From Streptomyces sp. NRRL B-1347 (lineage in GTDB: Bacteria > Actinomycetota > Actinomycetes > Streptomycetales > Streptomycetaceae): a stretch of DNA of 64,000 nucleotides. Numbering within the stretch: position 1 is the first letter of the stretch; each line of letters starts with the position of its first letter. This document shows positions 34,932 to 43,298 of the stretch, piece by piece. The notes under the pieces are model-generated. The model was given only the letters and a program-made list of their open reading frames with translations. It searched no databases and was not told the DNA's origin. The DNA lies in NCBI RefSeq assembly GCF_000720325.1, contig NZ_JOJM01000017.1:105225-169224 (forward strand), given 5' to 3'. The position numbers and the translations under genes were made by a program.

Positions 34932-35705
34932 ATGGTGAAGGCAGCCGACCGCACGCAGCGACCGGCGCGCACGAGTGTCTGGCTGGCGAGCAGGGCACCC
35001 CGCGGCTCCGGCCGCAAGGGCGTCCAGCCGTCCGGCCTCGACCGGGACCGCATCACCGAGGCCACGGTCCGGCTCCTGGACGCGGAGGGGCTCGCCAAGT
35101 TCTCCATGCGCCGCCTCGCCGCGGAGCTGGAGGTCACCGCGATGTCCGTGTACTGGTACGTGGACACCAAGGACGACCTGCTCGAACTCGCCCTGGACTC
35201 GGTCTGTTCCGAGGTGCGCCTGCCCGACACCGAGACCGACCCGGCCGCGTGGCGCACCCAGCTGTGCGAACTGGCCCGGTCCTACCGGGCGTTGCTGATC
35301 CGCCACCCGTGGGTGTCGCCGCTGGTCGGCCAGTTCCTGAACATCGGCCCGAACTGGCTGCGGTACTCCCTCGCCGTGCAGCGCGCCGTGCAGAACACCG
35401 GGCTCGCGCCCCAGCAGCGCAACGGCGCGATCGCCGCGGTGTTCCAGTTCGTGTACGGCTACGGCACGATGGAGGGCCACTTCATCGCCCGCTGCAACGA
35501 GGCCGGGATGACGCTGGAGGAGTACTTCCGCGCCGCGGTCGGCACGGTGAACGAGGAGATGCCGGGCAACGAGACGGTGCGCAACGCCCGCGAGCTGATG
35601 AACTCCCGCACCGAGGCCACGGTCGTCGAGATGTGGGAGCGGGACTTCGAGACCGCGCTCGACCTCCTGATCGCGGGCATCGAAGGCCTGCTGTCCCGCT
35701 CCTGA
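34932..35705 (+). CDS. TetR-family regulator with TetR-type C-terminal domain
   Basis: A 257-residue regulator. After a basic N-terminal extension, the HTH (about residues 38-85) reads LDRDRITEATVRLLDAEGL, SMRRLAAELEVTAMSVYWYVDTKDDLLEL, which is the recognition helix style of TetR itself. The C-terminal domain has the features of the TetR_C_1 group that binds polyketides and other drugs. It is encoded directly after the MFS exporter gene, and I infer that it binds the TACACCGTA operator upstream of the exporter. The gene's last codons form part of a 23-bp tandem repeat. Confidence 0.9.
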   Translation: MVKAADRTQRPARTSVWLASRAPRGSGRKGVQPSGLDRDRITEATVRLLDAEGLAKFSMRRLAAELEVTAMSVYWYVDTKDDLLELALDSVCSEVRLPDTETDPAAWRTQLCELARSYRALLIRHPWVSPLVGQFLNIGPNWLRYSLAVQRAVQNTGLAPQQRNGAIAAVFQFVYGYGTMEGHFIARCNEAGMTLEEYFRAAVGTVNEEMPGNETVRNARELMNSRTEATVVEMWERDFETALDLLIAGIEGLLSRS

Positions 35706-35793
35706 CGCCTCAGACACCCGGCTCCTGACGCCTCAGACACCCGGCTCCTGACGCCTCAGGCCCCCGGGCTCCTGACGCCTCAGACCCCCGGCA
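35701..35793. repeat. Four tandem 23-24 bp repeats spanning two convergent stop codons
   Basis: Units starting TCCTGACGCCTCAGAC lie at 35701-35723, 35724-35746, 35747-35770 and 35771-35793. The first contains the TetR gene stop (TGA) and the last contains the stop of the opposing YceI gene (TCA read from the plus strand). Each unit thus carries stop codons for both directions. Confidence 0.9.
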
Positions 35794-36598
35794 GCTCCGC
35801 GCCGCGCACCGCCTGGATGTCGAGCTCCACCCGCAGCGTCGTGCCGATCGCGGCGATCCCGGCCCGTACGACCTGGTTGTAGTTCATGGCGAAGTCCTCG
35901 CGCCGCAGCTCGGCGGTGGCGCGGAAGGCGGCGCGGGTGCCGCCCCACGGGTCGGCGCCGGTGCCGAGGTAGGTCAGGTCCAGGTCCACGGGCCGTACGA
36001 CGCCGCGCATGGCGAGCTCGCCGCGCACGGTCCAGCGGTCGGCCCCCGCGGGCTCCAGGTCCGTCGACCGGTAGGTGAGCTCCGGGTGCGCCGCCGCGTC
36101 GAGGAAGTCCGTGCCCTTCAGGTGCTCGTCGCGCAGGCCGTTGCCCGTGTCGATGGAGGCGGCCCGGATCACGGCCTCCACGCGGGACTTCGCCAGGTCG
36201 TCGGCGACGTCCACGCGTCCGGAGAACTCGGTGAAGCGCCCGTGCACGCTGGAGATGCCCAGGTGCTGGGCGACCGCGCCCACGGAGGAGTGGGCGGGGT
36301 CGATCGTCCACGGCCCGGCGGGGGGCAGTTCGGCGCCGCCCGCGCGGGCGAGCACCACCTCGCCCACGTCGGCACGGCCGCTCGCGGTGACCAGGGCGGT
36401 GGCCGCGGCGGGCGCGTACCCGACGGCCGTCACGATGACCGTGTACGGCCCGGCCGCGAGCGCGGTGGCGTCCCGTACCGCGCCCTCCGCGTCCGCGTCC
36501 ACGCGCAGTACCTGCGCCCCCGTCATGTCCGTGACGGTCACGACGGCGTGCGGTACGGCCCACCCGTCCCGTGTCCGGACGCGCGCGCTGATCCCCAT
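35780..36598 (-). CDS. YceI-family protein with N-terminal carboxypeptidase regulatory-like domain
   Basis: A 272-residue protein. Residues 1 to about 85 form a beta-sandwich of the carboxypeptidase regulatory-like (transthyretin-like) type: VRTRDGWAVPHAVVTVTD, GPYTVIVTAVGYAPA. Residues 95-270 form a YceI lipocalin-like domain: WTIDPAHSSVGAVAQHLGISSVHGRF, FSGRVDV, SIDTGNGLRDEHLKGTDFLDA. YceI proteins bind long isoprenoids or related lipids. ATG 36598 has the RBS GGGAG upstream and a sensible N terminus; no signal peptide is visible. It is the last gene of a MarR/MFS/YceI operon, and the exporter carries the same kind of regulatory-like domain, suggesting that the two proteins share a partner or a lipid-like substrate. 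Confidence 0.87.
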   Translation of the reverse strand: MGISARVRTRDGWAVPHAVVTVTDMTGAQVLRVDADAEGAVRDATALAAGPYTVIVTAVGYAPAAATALVTASGRADVGEVVLARAGGAELPPAGPWTIDPAHSSVGAVAQHLGISSVHGRFTEFSGRVDVADDLAKSRVEAVIRAASIDTGNGLRDEHLKGTDFLDAAAHPELTYRSTDLEPAGADRWTVRGELAMRGVVRPVDLDLTYLGTGADPWGGTRAAFRATAELRREDFAMNYNQVVRAGIAAIGTTLRVELDIQAVRGAELPGV

Positions 36599-36738
36599 CC
36601 CACAACTCCCGTTTGCTCTGTCGCTGCTTGCGGCGGGGGCGCGGCCCCCGTCCTGCCCAGGTCCGGTCCGGTCCGGGGCGGTGCCGGCCGGCCGTCCCCT
36701 GCCGTGGAAACGCCGGCACCGCCCTGGACCGGGGTCGG

Positions 36739-39195
36739 TCACTCGCCCGGGTGGGCGAGTTCGATCTCGTGCCCGTCGACGCCGTCCCCGGCGACGACGA
36801 GGGCGGTGGCCACCGGCGGGTACCCGGCGGCGATCACGGTGTACTCGCCGACGTCCAGGTCGGTGAAGGCGTACGCCCCGTCCGTCCCGGTGGTCGCGGC
36901 CGCCACGACGTTGCCCGCCGCGTCCACGAGGGTGACCCGCGCGTCGGCGAGCGGTCCTCCGGCGGCCCGCACGGTGCCGAGCACTCGCGCGCCGGGCCGC
37001 AGTTCGACCTCGACCCGGGTGACGCCCACGGCGGCGATCTCGACGGGGAGGGCCACGGGCCGGTGCCCCGCCGCGTTCACGGCGACGGTGACGGCGCCCG
37101 GCACGAGCTCGCCGAAGGCGAACGCGCCCTGCTCGTCGGAGGCCCCGGTGGCCAGCACGTCGCCGCGCACATCGGTCACCACGACCATCGCGCCGGACAG
37201 CGGCTGCTTGCCCTCGGCGGTCCTGACGACCCCGCCGAGCCCGCTGGTCCCGCTCAGGAGCACGTCGTACGCGAGCGGCTCGTCGCCGACCACGACGGTC
37301 GAGGCCTGCGGCTGGAAGCCGTCGGCGGCCGCGATGAGCACGTACGACCCGGCGCCCGGCGCGTCCACGGCGTACGAGCCGTCGGCCCGCGCCACCGAGC
37401 GCCCGAGCTGCTGCCCGCCGAGCGAGATCAGCGTGACCGCGGAGCCGGGCACGGGCGCGCTCTCGGCGCCGCGCACGAAGCCGCGCACGGGAATCCCCCC
37501 GCCAGCAGCAGCGATGACCGGCTCCTCAACAGCGGCGGGCACGGGCTCCTCGACGGCGACCGGAGCGGCCGAGGAGGAGGCCGCGGAGGCGACCGCAGCG
37601 GGGGCCGCGGCGGCGGACCGCAACGGCACCTCCTTGATGAACAGGGTGATCAGGAAGGCGAGGAAGGCGATGGGCGCCGCGATCAGGAAGACGTCGGCGA
37701 TGCCGTGCCCGTACGCGCTCTCCATGACGGTGCGGAACGGCTCGGGCAGCTTGTCCAAGTCGGGGATGCCGCCACCGGCGGTTCCGCCGTGCCCGAACGC
37801 GGCACCCTGGGGGCCGAGATCGGCGATGCCGTCCTTCACGTAGTCGGTGATCCGCGTGGACATCACGGCACCGAGCGCGGACACCCCCATGGCCCCACCG
37901 AGCGACCGGAAGAACGTGACGACGGAGCTCGCGGCACCGATGTCCTGCGGGTCGACCTGGTTCTGCGTGCACAGCACCAGGTTCTGCATCATCATGCCGA
38001 TGCCGAGACCCATCAGGGCCATGTAGACGGCGATGTGCCAGTACGGGGTGTCGTACCGCATGGTGCCGAGGAGCCCGAGCCCGGCAGTCAGCAGCACACC
38101 ACCACTGACCAGCCAGGCCTTCCACTTCCCTGTCTTGGTGATGAGCTGCCCCGAAACGGTCGACGAGACGAAAAGGCCGCCGATCATCGGAATGGTGAGA
38201 ACGCCCGACATGGTCGGCGACTCGCCCCGGGCCAGCTGGAAGTACTGGCTGAAGAACACGGTGCCCGCGAACATGGCGACACCCACGAACAGCGAGGCCG
38301 CCGAGGCGAGCGTGATGGTCCGGTTGCGGAACAGCCGCAGCGGGATGATCGGCTCGCTGGCCCGCGACTCCACGAGCAGGAAGAGCAGCCCGAGCAGGAC
38401 CGCGCCGCCGACCATCACGTACGTCTGCCACGACATCCACTCGTACTTCTTGCCTGCGCCGCTGCCCGCGAAGGTGATCCAGATGAGCAGCAGCGAGACG
38501 GCGGCCGAGATCAGCAGCGCGCCGCTCCAGTCGACCTTCACGTCCCGCTTGACCACGGGCAGCTTCAAGGTCTTCTGGAGCACCACCAGGGCGATGACGG
38601 CGAACGGCACGCCCACGTAGAAGCACCAGCGCCAGCCGAGCCAGGAGGTGTCGGTGATGACGCCGCCGAGCAGCGGCCCGCCGACGGTGGCGACGGCGAA
38701 GGTGGCACCCAGGTAGCCGGAGTAGCGCCCCCGCTCCCGCGGGGCGATCATCGCGGCCATGACGATCTGCGCGAGCGCGGACAGACCGCCGACGCCGATG
38801 CCCTGCACGACGCGGCAGGCGATGAGCATGCCCGCGTTCTGCGAAAGCCCGGCCACGACGGACCCGAGTACGTAGATGACGAGGGCGATCTGAACGAGCG
38901 CCTTCTTGCTGAACAGGTCGGACAGCTTGCCCCACAGGGGGGTGCTGGCCGTCATGGACAGCAGCGCGGCGGTGACGACCCACGTGTAGGCGGACTGGCC
39001 GCCGCCGAGGTCGCCGATGATCTCGGGCAGGGCGTTGGAGACGATCGTCGACGACAGGATCGCGACGAACATGCCGAGCAGAAGGCCGGAGAGCGCCTCC
39101 ATGATCTGGCGGTGAGTCATCGGCGCGCTGTCGTGCGGATGCCCTCCGTGCTTGGCATGGCTGCCCCGCACACCGGACGGTGTGGATGTTGCCAT
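36739..39195 (-). CDS. MFS exporter (DHA2 family) fused to three carboxypeptidase regulatory-like domains
   Basis: An 818-residue membrane protein. Residues 25-540 are a 14-TM DHA2 exporter: SSTIVSNALPEIIGDLG, WGKLSDLFSKK (motif A), RVVQGIGVGGLSAL, GPLLGGVITDTSWLGWRW. An Ala/Val/Glu-rich linker (545-590) leads to about three beta-sandwich repeats (590-818) with GGQQLGRSVARADGSYAVDAPG, TDVRGDVLATGASDEQGAFAFG and DAAGNVVAAATTGTDGAYAFTDL. Ordinary DHA2 exporters end near residue 520, so the tail is an added module. ATG 39195 follows AGGAACC. The MarR gene lies 20 bases upstream and the YceI gene 140 bases downstream. I infer drug or lipid-like export, with the tail acting as a docking or sensor domain. 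Confidence 0.9.
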   Translation of the reverse strand: MATSTPSGVRGSHAKHGGHPHDSAPMTHRQIMEALSGLLLGMFVAILSSTIVSNALPEIIGDLGGGQSAYTWVVTAALLSMTASTPLWGKLSDLFSKKALVQIALVIYVLGSVVAGLSQNAGMLIACRVVQGIGVGGLSALAQIVMAAMIAPRERGRYSGYLGATFAVATVGGPLLGGVITDTSWLGWRWCFYVGVPFAVIALVVLQKTLKLPVVKRDVKVDWSGALLISAAVSLLLIWITFAGSGAGKKYEWMSWQTYVMVGGAVLLGLLFLLVESRASEPIIPLRLFRNRTITLASAASLFVGVAMFAGTVFFSQYFQLARGESPTMSGVLTIPMIGGLFVSSTVSGQLITKTGKWKAWLVSGGVLLTAGLGLLGTMRYDTPYWHIAVYMALMGLGIGMMMQNLVLCTQNQVDPQDIGAASSVVTFFRSLGGAMGVSALGAVMSTRITDYVKDGIADLGPQGAAFGHGGTAGGGIPDLDKLPEPFRTVMESAYGHGIADVFLIAAPIAFLAFLITLFIKEVPLRSAAAAPAAVASAASSSAAPVAVEEPVPAAVEEPVIAAAGGGIPVRGFVRGAESAPVPGSAVTLISLGGQQLGRSVARADGSYAVDAPGAGSYVLIAAADGFQPQASTVVVGDEPLAYDVLLSGTSGLGGVVRTAEGKQPLSGAMVVVTDVRGDVLATGASDEQGAFAFGELVPGAVTVAVNAAGHRPVALPVEIAAVGVTRVEVELRPGARVLGTVRAAGGPLADARVTLVDAAGNVVAAATTGTDGAYAFTDLDVGEYTVIAAGYPPVATALVVAGDGVDGHEIELAHPGE

Positions 39196-39215
39196 GGGGT
39201 TCCTTTTCCTGGTTC

Positions 39216-39689
39216 TTACGCGGGTGTACGGGTGGGTGCCGCGACGCGCGGCGCGGCGGACCTGCAGTCCCCGAAGCTGTCGCGGAGCCGGGCCATCAAC
39301 GCGGTGAGCAGGCCGACTTCGTCGTCGGACCAGTCGCTGAGCCGCTCGGCGAGCAGCCGGGTCGTGCACTCGGAGAGCACTTCCATCTGCCGCTCACCGG
39401 CGGGGGTGAGGCGCAGGATGCGCGAGCGCTTGTCGGCGGGGTCGGGGGACCGGTCGATCCAGCCCCGCTCCGCGACGTGTGCCACGTGCCGGCTGGTCAC
39501 CGACATGTCGACGGCGAGCAGCTCGGCGAGCCGCCCCATCCGCATCTCGCCGTAGCGGCTCAGCAGGGTCAGTACGGCCGCCGAGCCCGCGGGGCAGTCG
39601 TGCGGCAGGATCCGGGCGAGGTCGCGCTTGACGGCGCCGATGGCGCTGAGCTGGCGGGCCAGCTCCTCGTACTGACGCTGAGCGGCCAC
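39216..39689 (-). CDS. MarR-family transcriptional regulator
   Basis: A 157-residue dimeric winged-helix repressor: DCPAGSAAVLTLLSRYGEMRMGRLAELLAVDMSVTSRHVAHVAERGWIDR is the DNA-binding core (split here across recognition helix and wing) and PDPADKRSRILRLTPAGER the conserved wing. Start GTG 39689 follows GCGAGGG. It is the first gene of the MFS/YceI operon. Two 13-base palindromes TTGC-n5-GCAA lie directly upstream over a plausible promoter, so autorepression of the whole operon and release by the exporter substrate is the expected circuit. Confidence 0.92.
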   Translation of the reverse strand: MAAQRQYEELARQLSAIGAVKRDLARILPHDCPAGSAAVLTLLSRYGEMRMGRLAELLAVDMSVTSRHVAHVAERGWIDRSPDPADKRSRILRLTPAGERQMEVLSECTTRLLAERLSDWSDDEVGLLTALMARLRDSFGDCRSAAPRVAAPTRTPA

Positions 39690-39703
39690 GGCACCCTCGC
39701 TTT

Positions 39704-39748
39704 CGTTGCTTAGGGCAACGATAAAAGCAGTTGGTTGCCACAGGCAAA
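39704..39748 (-). promoter_or_regulatory. Two MarR operators over the promoter of the MarR/MFS/YceI operon
   Basis: CGTTGC-TTAGG-GCAACG (39704-39720) and TTGCC-ACA-GGCAA (39735-39747) share TTGC-n5-GCAA. On the minus strand TTGCCT (-35-like) and TATCGT (-10-like) are 18 bases apart, and the palindromes cover the -35 box and the bases just downstream of the -10 box. Confidence 0.8.
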
Positions 39749-39862
39749 CTAAATCGCCCCCAGCCCCCTAAAACCCTGGCAAAGCTCAGCACCCCCCTCT
39801 GTAAAGTCCCCGGTCAGAGGGGGGTTGGGCGGAACACCCCGGATTCGCTAGGGTCCTGCCCC

Positions 39863-40072
39863 ATGGCACACAACCCCCATGCCCCGCAGGGTCCCGAGGG
39901 CCAGCACGACCCGGCAGGCTCCACGCAGATGTTCCGCGCCTTCGTCGACGAGCCCCCGCAGGGCCGCTCCCGCCCGCAGCAGGCGCCCGCGGGCCCGCGC
40001 ATCGGCCTGATCGTCGGTGTCGTGGCAGCGATCGTCATCGTGGCGGCCGTCGCCTGGCTGGCCCTGAAGTAG
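39863..40072 (+). CDS. Small single-pass membrane protein of unknown function
   Basis: A 69-residue protein with a soluble His/Pro/Gln-rich N-terminal region (about 45 residues, including GSTQMFRAFVDE) and one C-terminal transmembrane helix (IGLIVGVVAAIVIVAAVAWLALK). This is a type II orientation or tail-anchored form. A -10-like TAGGGT lies eight bases before ATG 39863, compatible with a near-leaderless transcript. It converges on, and ends immediately next to, the lipoprotein gene. I know of no function. Confidence 0.75.
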   Translation: MAHNPHAPQGPEGQHDPAGSTQMFRAFVDEPPQGRSRPQQAPAGPRIGLIVGVVAAIVIVAAVAWLALK

Positions 40073-40777
40073 CTACCGCCAGTCCACATCCACGTCGCGC
40101 GTCTCCACGTGCATCCCCCAGGGAACGCGCCACGCGTCGACACAAACCGGCCAAGTCTTCCTGACGCTCTGCCCGCCCCGAATGGGTGCGGGCAACTTCA
40201 CCGTCGACTCCACGGTCCCCCAGTCGACCCCGAGCGCCCCGATGACGTGCGTCCCGAACTCCACGGTCCCCGACCGCACGGCCGCCCCGCCCTTGTTCCG
40301 CAGGACCAGCGTCACGTCCTCACACCACCGCCGCGCCCCTGCCTCCCGCAAGGGCGCCCCCACCTCCAACACGGCGGGCCCCACCGGCCCCGGCGAACCG
40401 TGAGAGGGCCCGGGCCGCCCGGGCCTGTCCCTTCCGGAGGGCCTTCCTTCCCTTCCGGAGGAGGGCCGAGGCGCGGACGGAGAAGCGGACGCGGAAGGCA
40501 CAGGAGCACGGGACTCACTAACACGCGGCGCGCGCTCCGCACCGGGAGGCGATGAGGGGGATTCCTTCCCGAGAACCTCCGGTCGAGGCTCCTTGGAACG
40601 ACTCTTCGGGGGAGAGGGGAGCGGATCAAAGGAAACGCCCCCACGAGGCGGCACGGCTCTGGCGGAGGGAGAAGCGTCAGAGGCGACGTACCCGCCGCGC
40701 CCGCCACCTCCACACGAGACGACGACGAACCCCAGACACACCACGACAACCGGAAAACCCACGAGTCTCCGACGCAT
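40073..40777 (-). CDS. Putative lipoprotein, Pro/Ser/Arg-rich, unknown function
   Basis: A 234-residue protein with a lipoprotein signal peptide: basic MRRR, hydrophobic core and the lipobox-like VVVSC with Cys at about residue 22. A long Pro/Ser/Arg-rich linker to about residue 125 is followed by a compact domain (about 130-234) with two cysteines (RRWCEDVTLVLRNKGGAAVRS, WPVCVDAW), alternating beta strands and the end DVDVDWR. The domain looks like a small immunoglobulin-like fold, a guess from the strand pattern. It is probably anchored outside the membrane. The stop codon directly abuts the convergent small membrane gene. Confidence 0.72.
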   Translation of the reverse strand: MRRRLVGFPVVVVCLGFVVVSCGGGGRGGYVASDASPSARAVPPRGGVSFDPLPSPPKSRSKEPRPEVLGKESPSSPPGAERAPRVSESRAPVPSASASPSAPRPSSGREGRPSGRDRPGRPGPSHGSPGPVGPAVLEVGAPLREAGARRWCEDVTLVLRNKGGAAVRSGTVEFGTHVIGALGVDWGTVESTVKLPAPIRGGQSVRKTWPVCVDAWRVPWGMHVETRDVDVDWR

Positions 40778-40851
40778 CGCGCAAGTGTGACTGACACGCC
40801 GTCAATTAGGAACCACCGGACCGCAGTCGCCCACGAAACGGGAGGGGACGT

Positions 40852-40942
40852 GCCGGTATGTCCGCCCGCAGCCACTTCAACGGGACTGCCCCGCGCGGGA
40901 GTCCGCCCCGCGCACATGACGGGCGAGGACGGACATACCGGC
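40852..40942. repeat. Long inverted repeat with nested hairpin (possible structured RNA or mobile remnant)
   Basis: GCCGGTATGTCCG (40852-40864) and its perfect reverse complement (40930-40942) enclose 65 bases, within which GGACT...AGTCC and CCC...GGG pairs form a second stem near 40895-40916. It sits in the 257-base gap between the lipoprotein start and the sigN-like stop. Confidence 0.65.
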
Positions 40943-41034
40943 GCGGCCCCGCCGCACCACCGGCACAAGGCGCCGGGCGACGGCGGGAACCGGAATGCGA
41001 AAGCCCAGTCGACGGCAAGCCGGAAAGCAGAACC

Positions 41035-41961
41035 TCAGTCGGAGATGAGCCCTTCCCGAAGCTGGGCAAGGGTCCGGGTGAGCAGCCGGGACACGTGCAT
41101 CTGCGAGATCCCGACCTCCTCCCCGATCTGCGACTGCGTCATGTTCGCGAAGAACCGCAGCATGATGATCCGCCGCTCCCGCGGCGGCAGCTTCGCCAGC
41201 AGCGGCTTCAGCGACTCCCGGTACTCCACGCCCTCCAGGGCGGTGTCCTCATAGCCGAGCCGGTCCGCGAGCGACCCCTCGCCGCCGTCGTCCTCGGGCG
41301 CGGGGGAGTCGAGCGAGGAGGCGGTGTACGCGTTCCCCACCGCGAGGCCGTCGACGACGTCCTCCTCCGAGACGCCGAGCACGGCCGCGAGCTCGGGCAC
41401 GGTCGGCGACCGGTCGAGCCGCTGCGCGAGGTCGTCGCTCGCCTTGGTGAGCGCGAGCCGCAGCTCCTGCAGCCGCCGAGGCACCCGCACCGACCAACTC
41501 GTGTCCCGGAAGAACCGCTTGATCTCCCCGACCACGGTAGGCATCGCGAACGTCGGGAACTCGACCCCGCGCTCGCAGTCGAACCGGTCGATGGCCTTGA
41601 TGAGCCCGATGGTCCCGACCTGGACGATGTCTTCCATCGGCTCGTTCCGGCTGCGGAAGCGCGCGGCCGCGTACCGCACGAGCGGCAGATTGAGCTCGAT
41701 GAGGGTGTCTCTGACATACGCGCGCTCGGGGCTGTCCTGTTCGAGCGCGGCGAGCCGCAGAAAGAGGGAGCGGGACAGGGTGCGGGTGTCAATGGCCTCC
41801 GGCGCCGCCGCGACGGCGGGGGCCTCGGGAGCCGCCACGGCGGCGGTCTCCGGCCCCGGCGGAGTGGCCTCGGAACCCTGAAGCGCGTCGGGCGCCGACG
41901 CGCTCTCGCGGCCTTCGAGCGTGAGCGTGAGCACCTTCGAGCTGCCCTGGTCTGCGGACAT
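41035..41961 (-). CDS. sigN: RNA polymerase sigma factor of the SigB/SigF/SigG family, SigN-like
   Basis: A 308-residue group 3 sigma factor with regions 2 ([53 protein letters not shown]), 3 and 4 ([37 protein letters not shown]). An Ala/Pro-rich N-terminal extension of about 60 residues precedes region 2. ATG 41961 is preferred; the upstream in-frame sequence is not sigma-like. In S. coelicolor the sigF and sigN genes are adjacent in this order and control spore maturation and development in the substrate mycelium respectively. I assign this gene as sigN by its position next to the sigF-like gene and by its C terminus. Control by anti-sigma factors is expected; none is adjacent. Confidence 0.85.
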   Translation of the reverse strand: MSADQGSSKVLTLTLEGRESASAPDALQGSEATPPGPETAAVAAPEAPAVAAAPEAIDTRTLSRSLFLRLAALEQDSPERAYVRDTLIELNLPLVRYAAARFRSRNEPMEDIVQVGTIGLIKAIDRFDCERGVEFPTFAMPTVVGEIKRFFRDTSWSVRVPRRLQELRLALTKASDDLAQRLDRSPTVPELAAVLGVSEEDVVDGLAVGNAYTASSLDSPAPEDDGGEGSLADRLGYEDTALEGVEYRESLKPLLAKLPPRERRIIMLRFFANMTQSQIGEEVGISQMHVSRLLTRTLAQLREGLISD

Positions 41962-42097
41962 GCCACCCCCTTGAGGTCGCGGACGGTCGCGGCCTGCGCC
42001 CCACCGAAGGAACGCAGCCTCCACCTGAATACCGGAGCCGGAGCTGCGGCAAACGCGGTTCCAGCAGAATGTCACATGTCGGCAACACGCTGTAGTG

Positions 42098-42111
42098 ACT
42101 TGTCGACAAGT
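42098..42111. promoter_or_regulatory. 14-bp perfect palindrome ACTTGTCGACAAGT upstream of the sigN-like gene
   Basis: The palindrome lies 137 bases upstream of ATG 41961 and 94 bases after the stop of the sigF-like gene, in the only region able to hold a separate sigN promoter. The binding protein is unknown. Confidence 0.5.
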
Positions 42112-42204
42112 GAGGGTGACGTACCTGCAGGAAAGAGAGGGTCTCGGCCGACTTCGCCCAACTCCCCGTCGGCAACGGCCAAAAGGCCGCTCCACTCGAT
42201 ACGG

Positions 42205-43032
42205 TTACGCCTCGATCCGATTTGCGGATCGCAGCCGCGCGAAGCTTCTGGCCAACAGTCTTGACACATGCATCTGGGAGACGCCCAATTCCGCGCTGAT
42301 CTGAGACTGGGTCAGATTACTGTAGTACCGCAGCAGCAGAATGCGCTGCTCCCGCTCGGGCAACTGCACGAGCAGATGCCGCACCAGGTCCCGGTGCTCG
42401 ACCCCGTCCAGGGCGGGGTCCTCGTACCCGAGCCGGTCGAGGAGCCCCGGCAGCCCGTCGCCTTCCTGCGCGGCCTCCAGGGACGTCGCGTGGTACGAGC
42501 GCCCGGCCTCGATGCAGGCGAGGACCTCGTCCTCGCCGATCCGCAGCCGCTCGGCGATCTCGGCGGTCGTGGGGGACCGCCCGAAGGACGTGGTGAGGTC
42601 CTCCGTGGCCCCGGTGACCTGCACCCACAGCTCGTGCAGCCGCCGCGGCACATGCACCGTGCGCACGTTGTCGCGGAAGTACCGCTTGATCTCGCCCACC
42701 ACGGTCGGCATGGCGAAGGTGGGGAACTGGACCCCCCGGTCCGGGTCGAACCGGTCGATGGCGTTGATGAGGCCGATGGTGCCGACCTGGACGACGTCCT
42801 CCATCGGCTCGCTGCGGCTGCGGAAGCGGGCGGCGGCGTACCGCACGAGGGGCAGGTTGGCCTCGATGAGCGCGGCGCGCACGCGGGCGTGTTCGGGGGT
42901 GCCCGGTTCGAGCCCCTTCAGCTGGGCGAACAGGACCTGGGTGAGGGCCCGCGTATCGGCGCCCCGGGTGCTCGTGGGCCCCTTCACGGGCGGCGCTTCG
43001 GGCGCAGAACTGGCCGGCAACGTCAACGCCAC
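42205..43032 (-). CDS. sigF: RNA polymerase sigma factor SigF (spore maturation)
   Basis: A 275-residue SigB-family sigma factor with a short Pro/Thr-rich N terminus, region 2 ([53 protein letters not shown]), region 3 ([13 protein letters not shown]) and region 4 ([37 protein letters not shown]) ending NRIEA. It is strongly similar to its downstream neighbour. In Streptomyces SigF is needed for late spore wall maturation and pigment and is active in spore compartments. The start GTG 43032 has only a weak Shine-Dalgarno sequence close to it. Three 9-bp repeats lie in its leader. Context supports the sigF/sigN pair. Confidence 0.88.
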   Translation of the reverse strand: MALTLPASSAPEAPPVKGPTSTRGADTRALTQVLFAQLKGLEPGTPEHARVRAALIEANLPLVRYAAARFRSRSEPMEDVVQVGTIGLINAIDRFDPDRGVQFPTFAMPTVVGEIKRYFRDNVRTVHVPRRLHELWVQVTGATEDLTTSFGRSPTTAEIAERLRIGEDEVLACIEAGRSYHATSLEAAQEGDGLPGLLDRLGYEDPALDGVEHRDLVRHLLVQLPEREQRILLLRYYSNLTQSQISAELGVSQMHVSRLLARSFARLRSANRIEA

Positions 43033-43041
43033 CCCTTCGAA

Positions 43042-43068
43042 TCGGTCGACTCGATCAACTCGGTCAAC
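43042..43068. repeat. Three 9-bp direct repeats in the sigF leader (TCGGTCGAC type)
   Basis: TCGGTCGAC (43042-43050), TCGATCAAC (43051-43059) and TCGGTCAAC (43060-43068) run head to tail just upstream of the sigF start, with a weaker copy at 43071. Confidence 0.65.
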
Positions 43069-43177
43069 TCATCCGTCAAAAGCGGTCATAGCATCACAAG
43101 ACATGTGCACTGTGTGCAAGCACCCCATAACTCCGTGTTGAGGGTGGTGGGACGGTGTGCGGCACCGGGAAACACAA

Positions 43178-43210
43178 AGCGGCCCCGCACCGTTGAGGTG
43201 CGGGGCCGCT
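43178..43210 (-). terminator. Hairpin terminator downstream of the Dabb operon
   Basis: A perfect 14-bp stem AGCGGCCCCGCACC (43178-43191) with 43197-43210 and a five-base loop, 88 bases beyond the Dabb stop. Confidence 0.85.
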
Positions 43211-43298
43211 CGGGGAGTCCCGGCGGAGCCCGGAGGGGCTCGTCGAAGCGCGCGGTGGCGCGTGCGCGGAGGGCGCGTGCGCGAAGGGTGGCGCGCGC

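Noticed and set aside
36613..39555. A 980-codon plus-strand frame opposite the MFS and YceI genes
   Set aside because: Low-complexity His/Arg/Gly-rich product with no motif, completely covered by two well-supported minus-strand genes.
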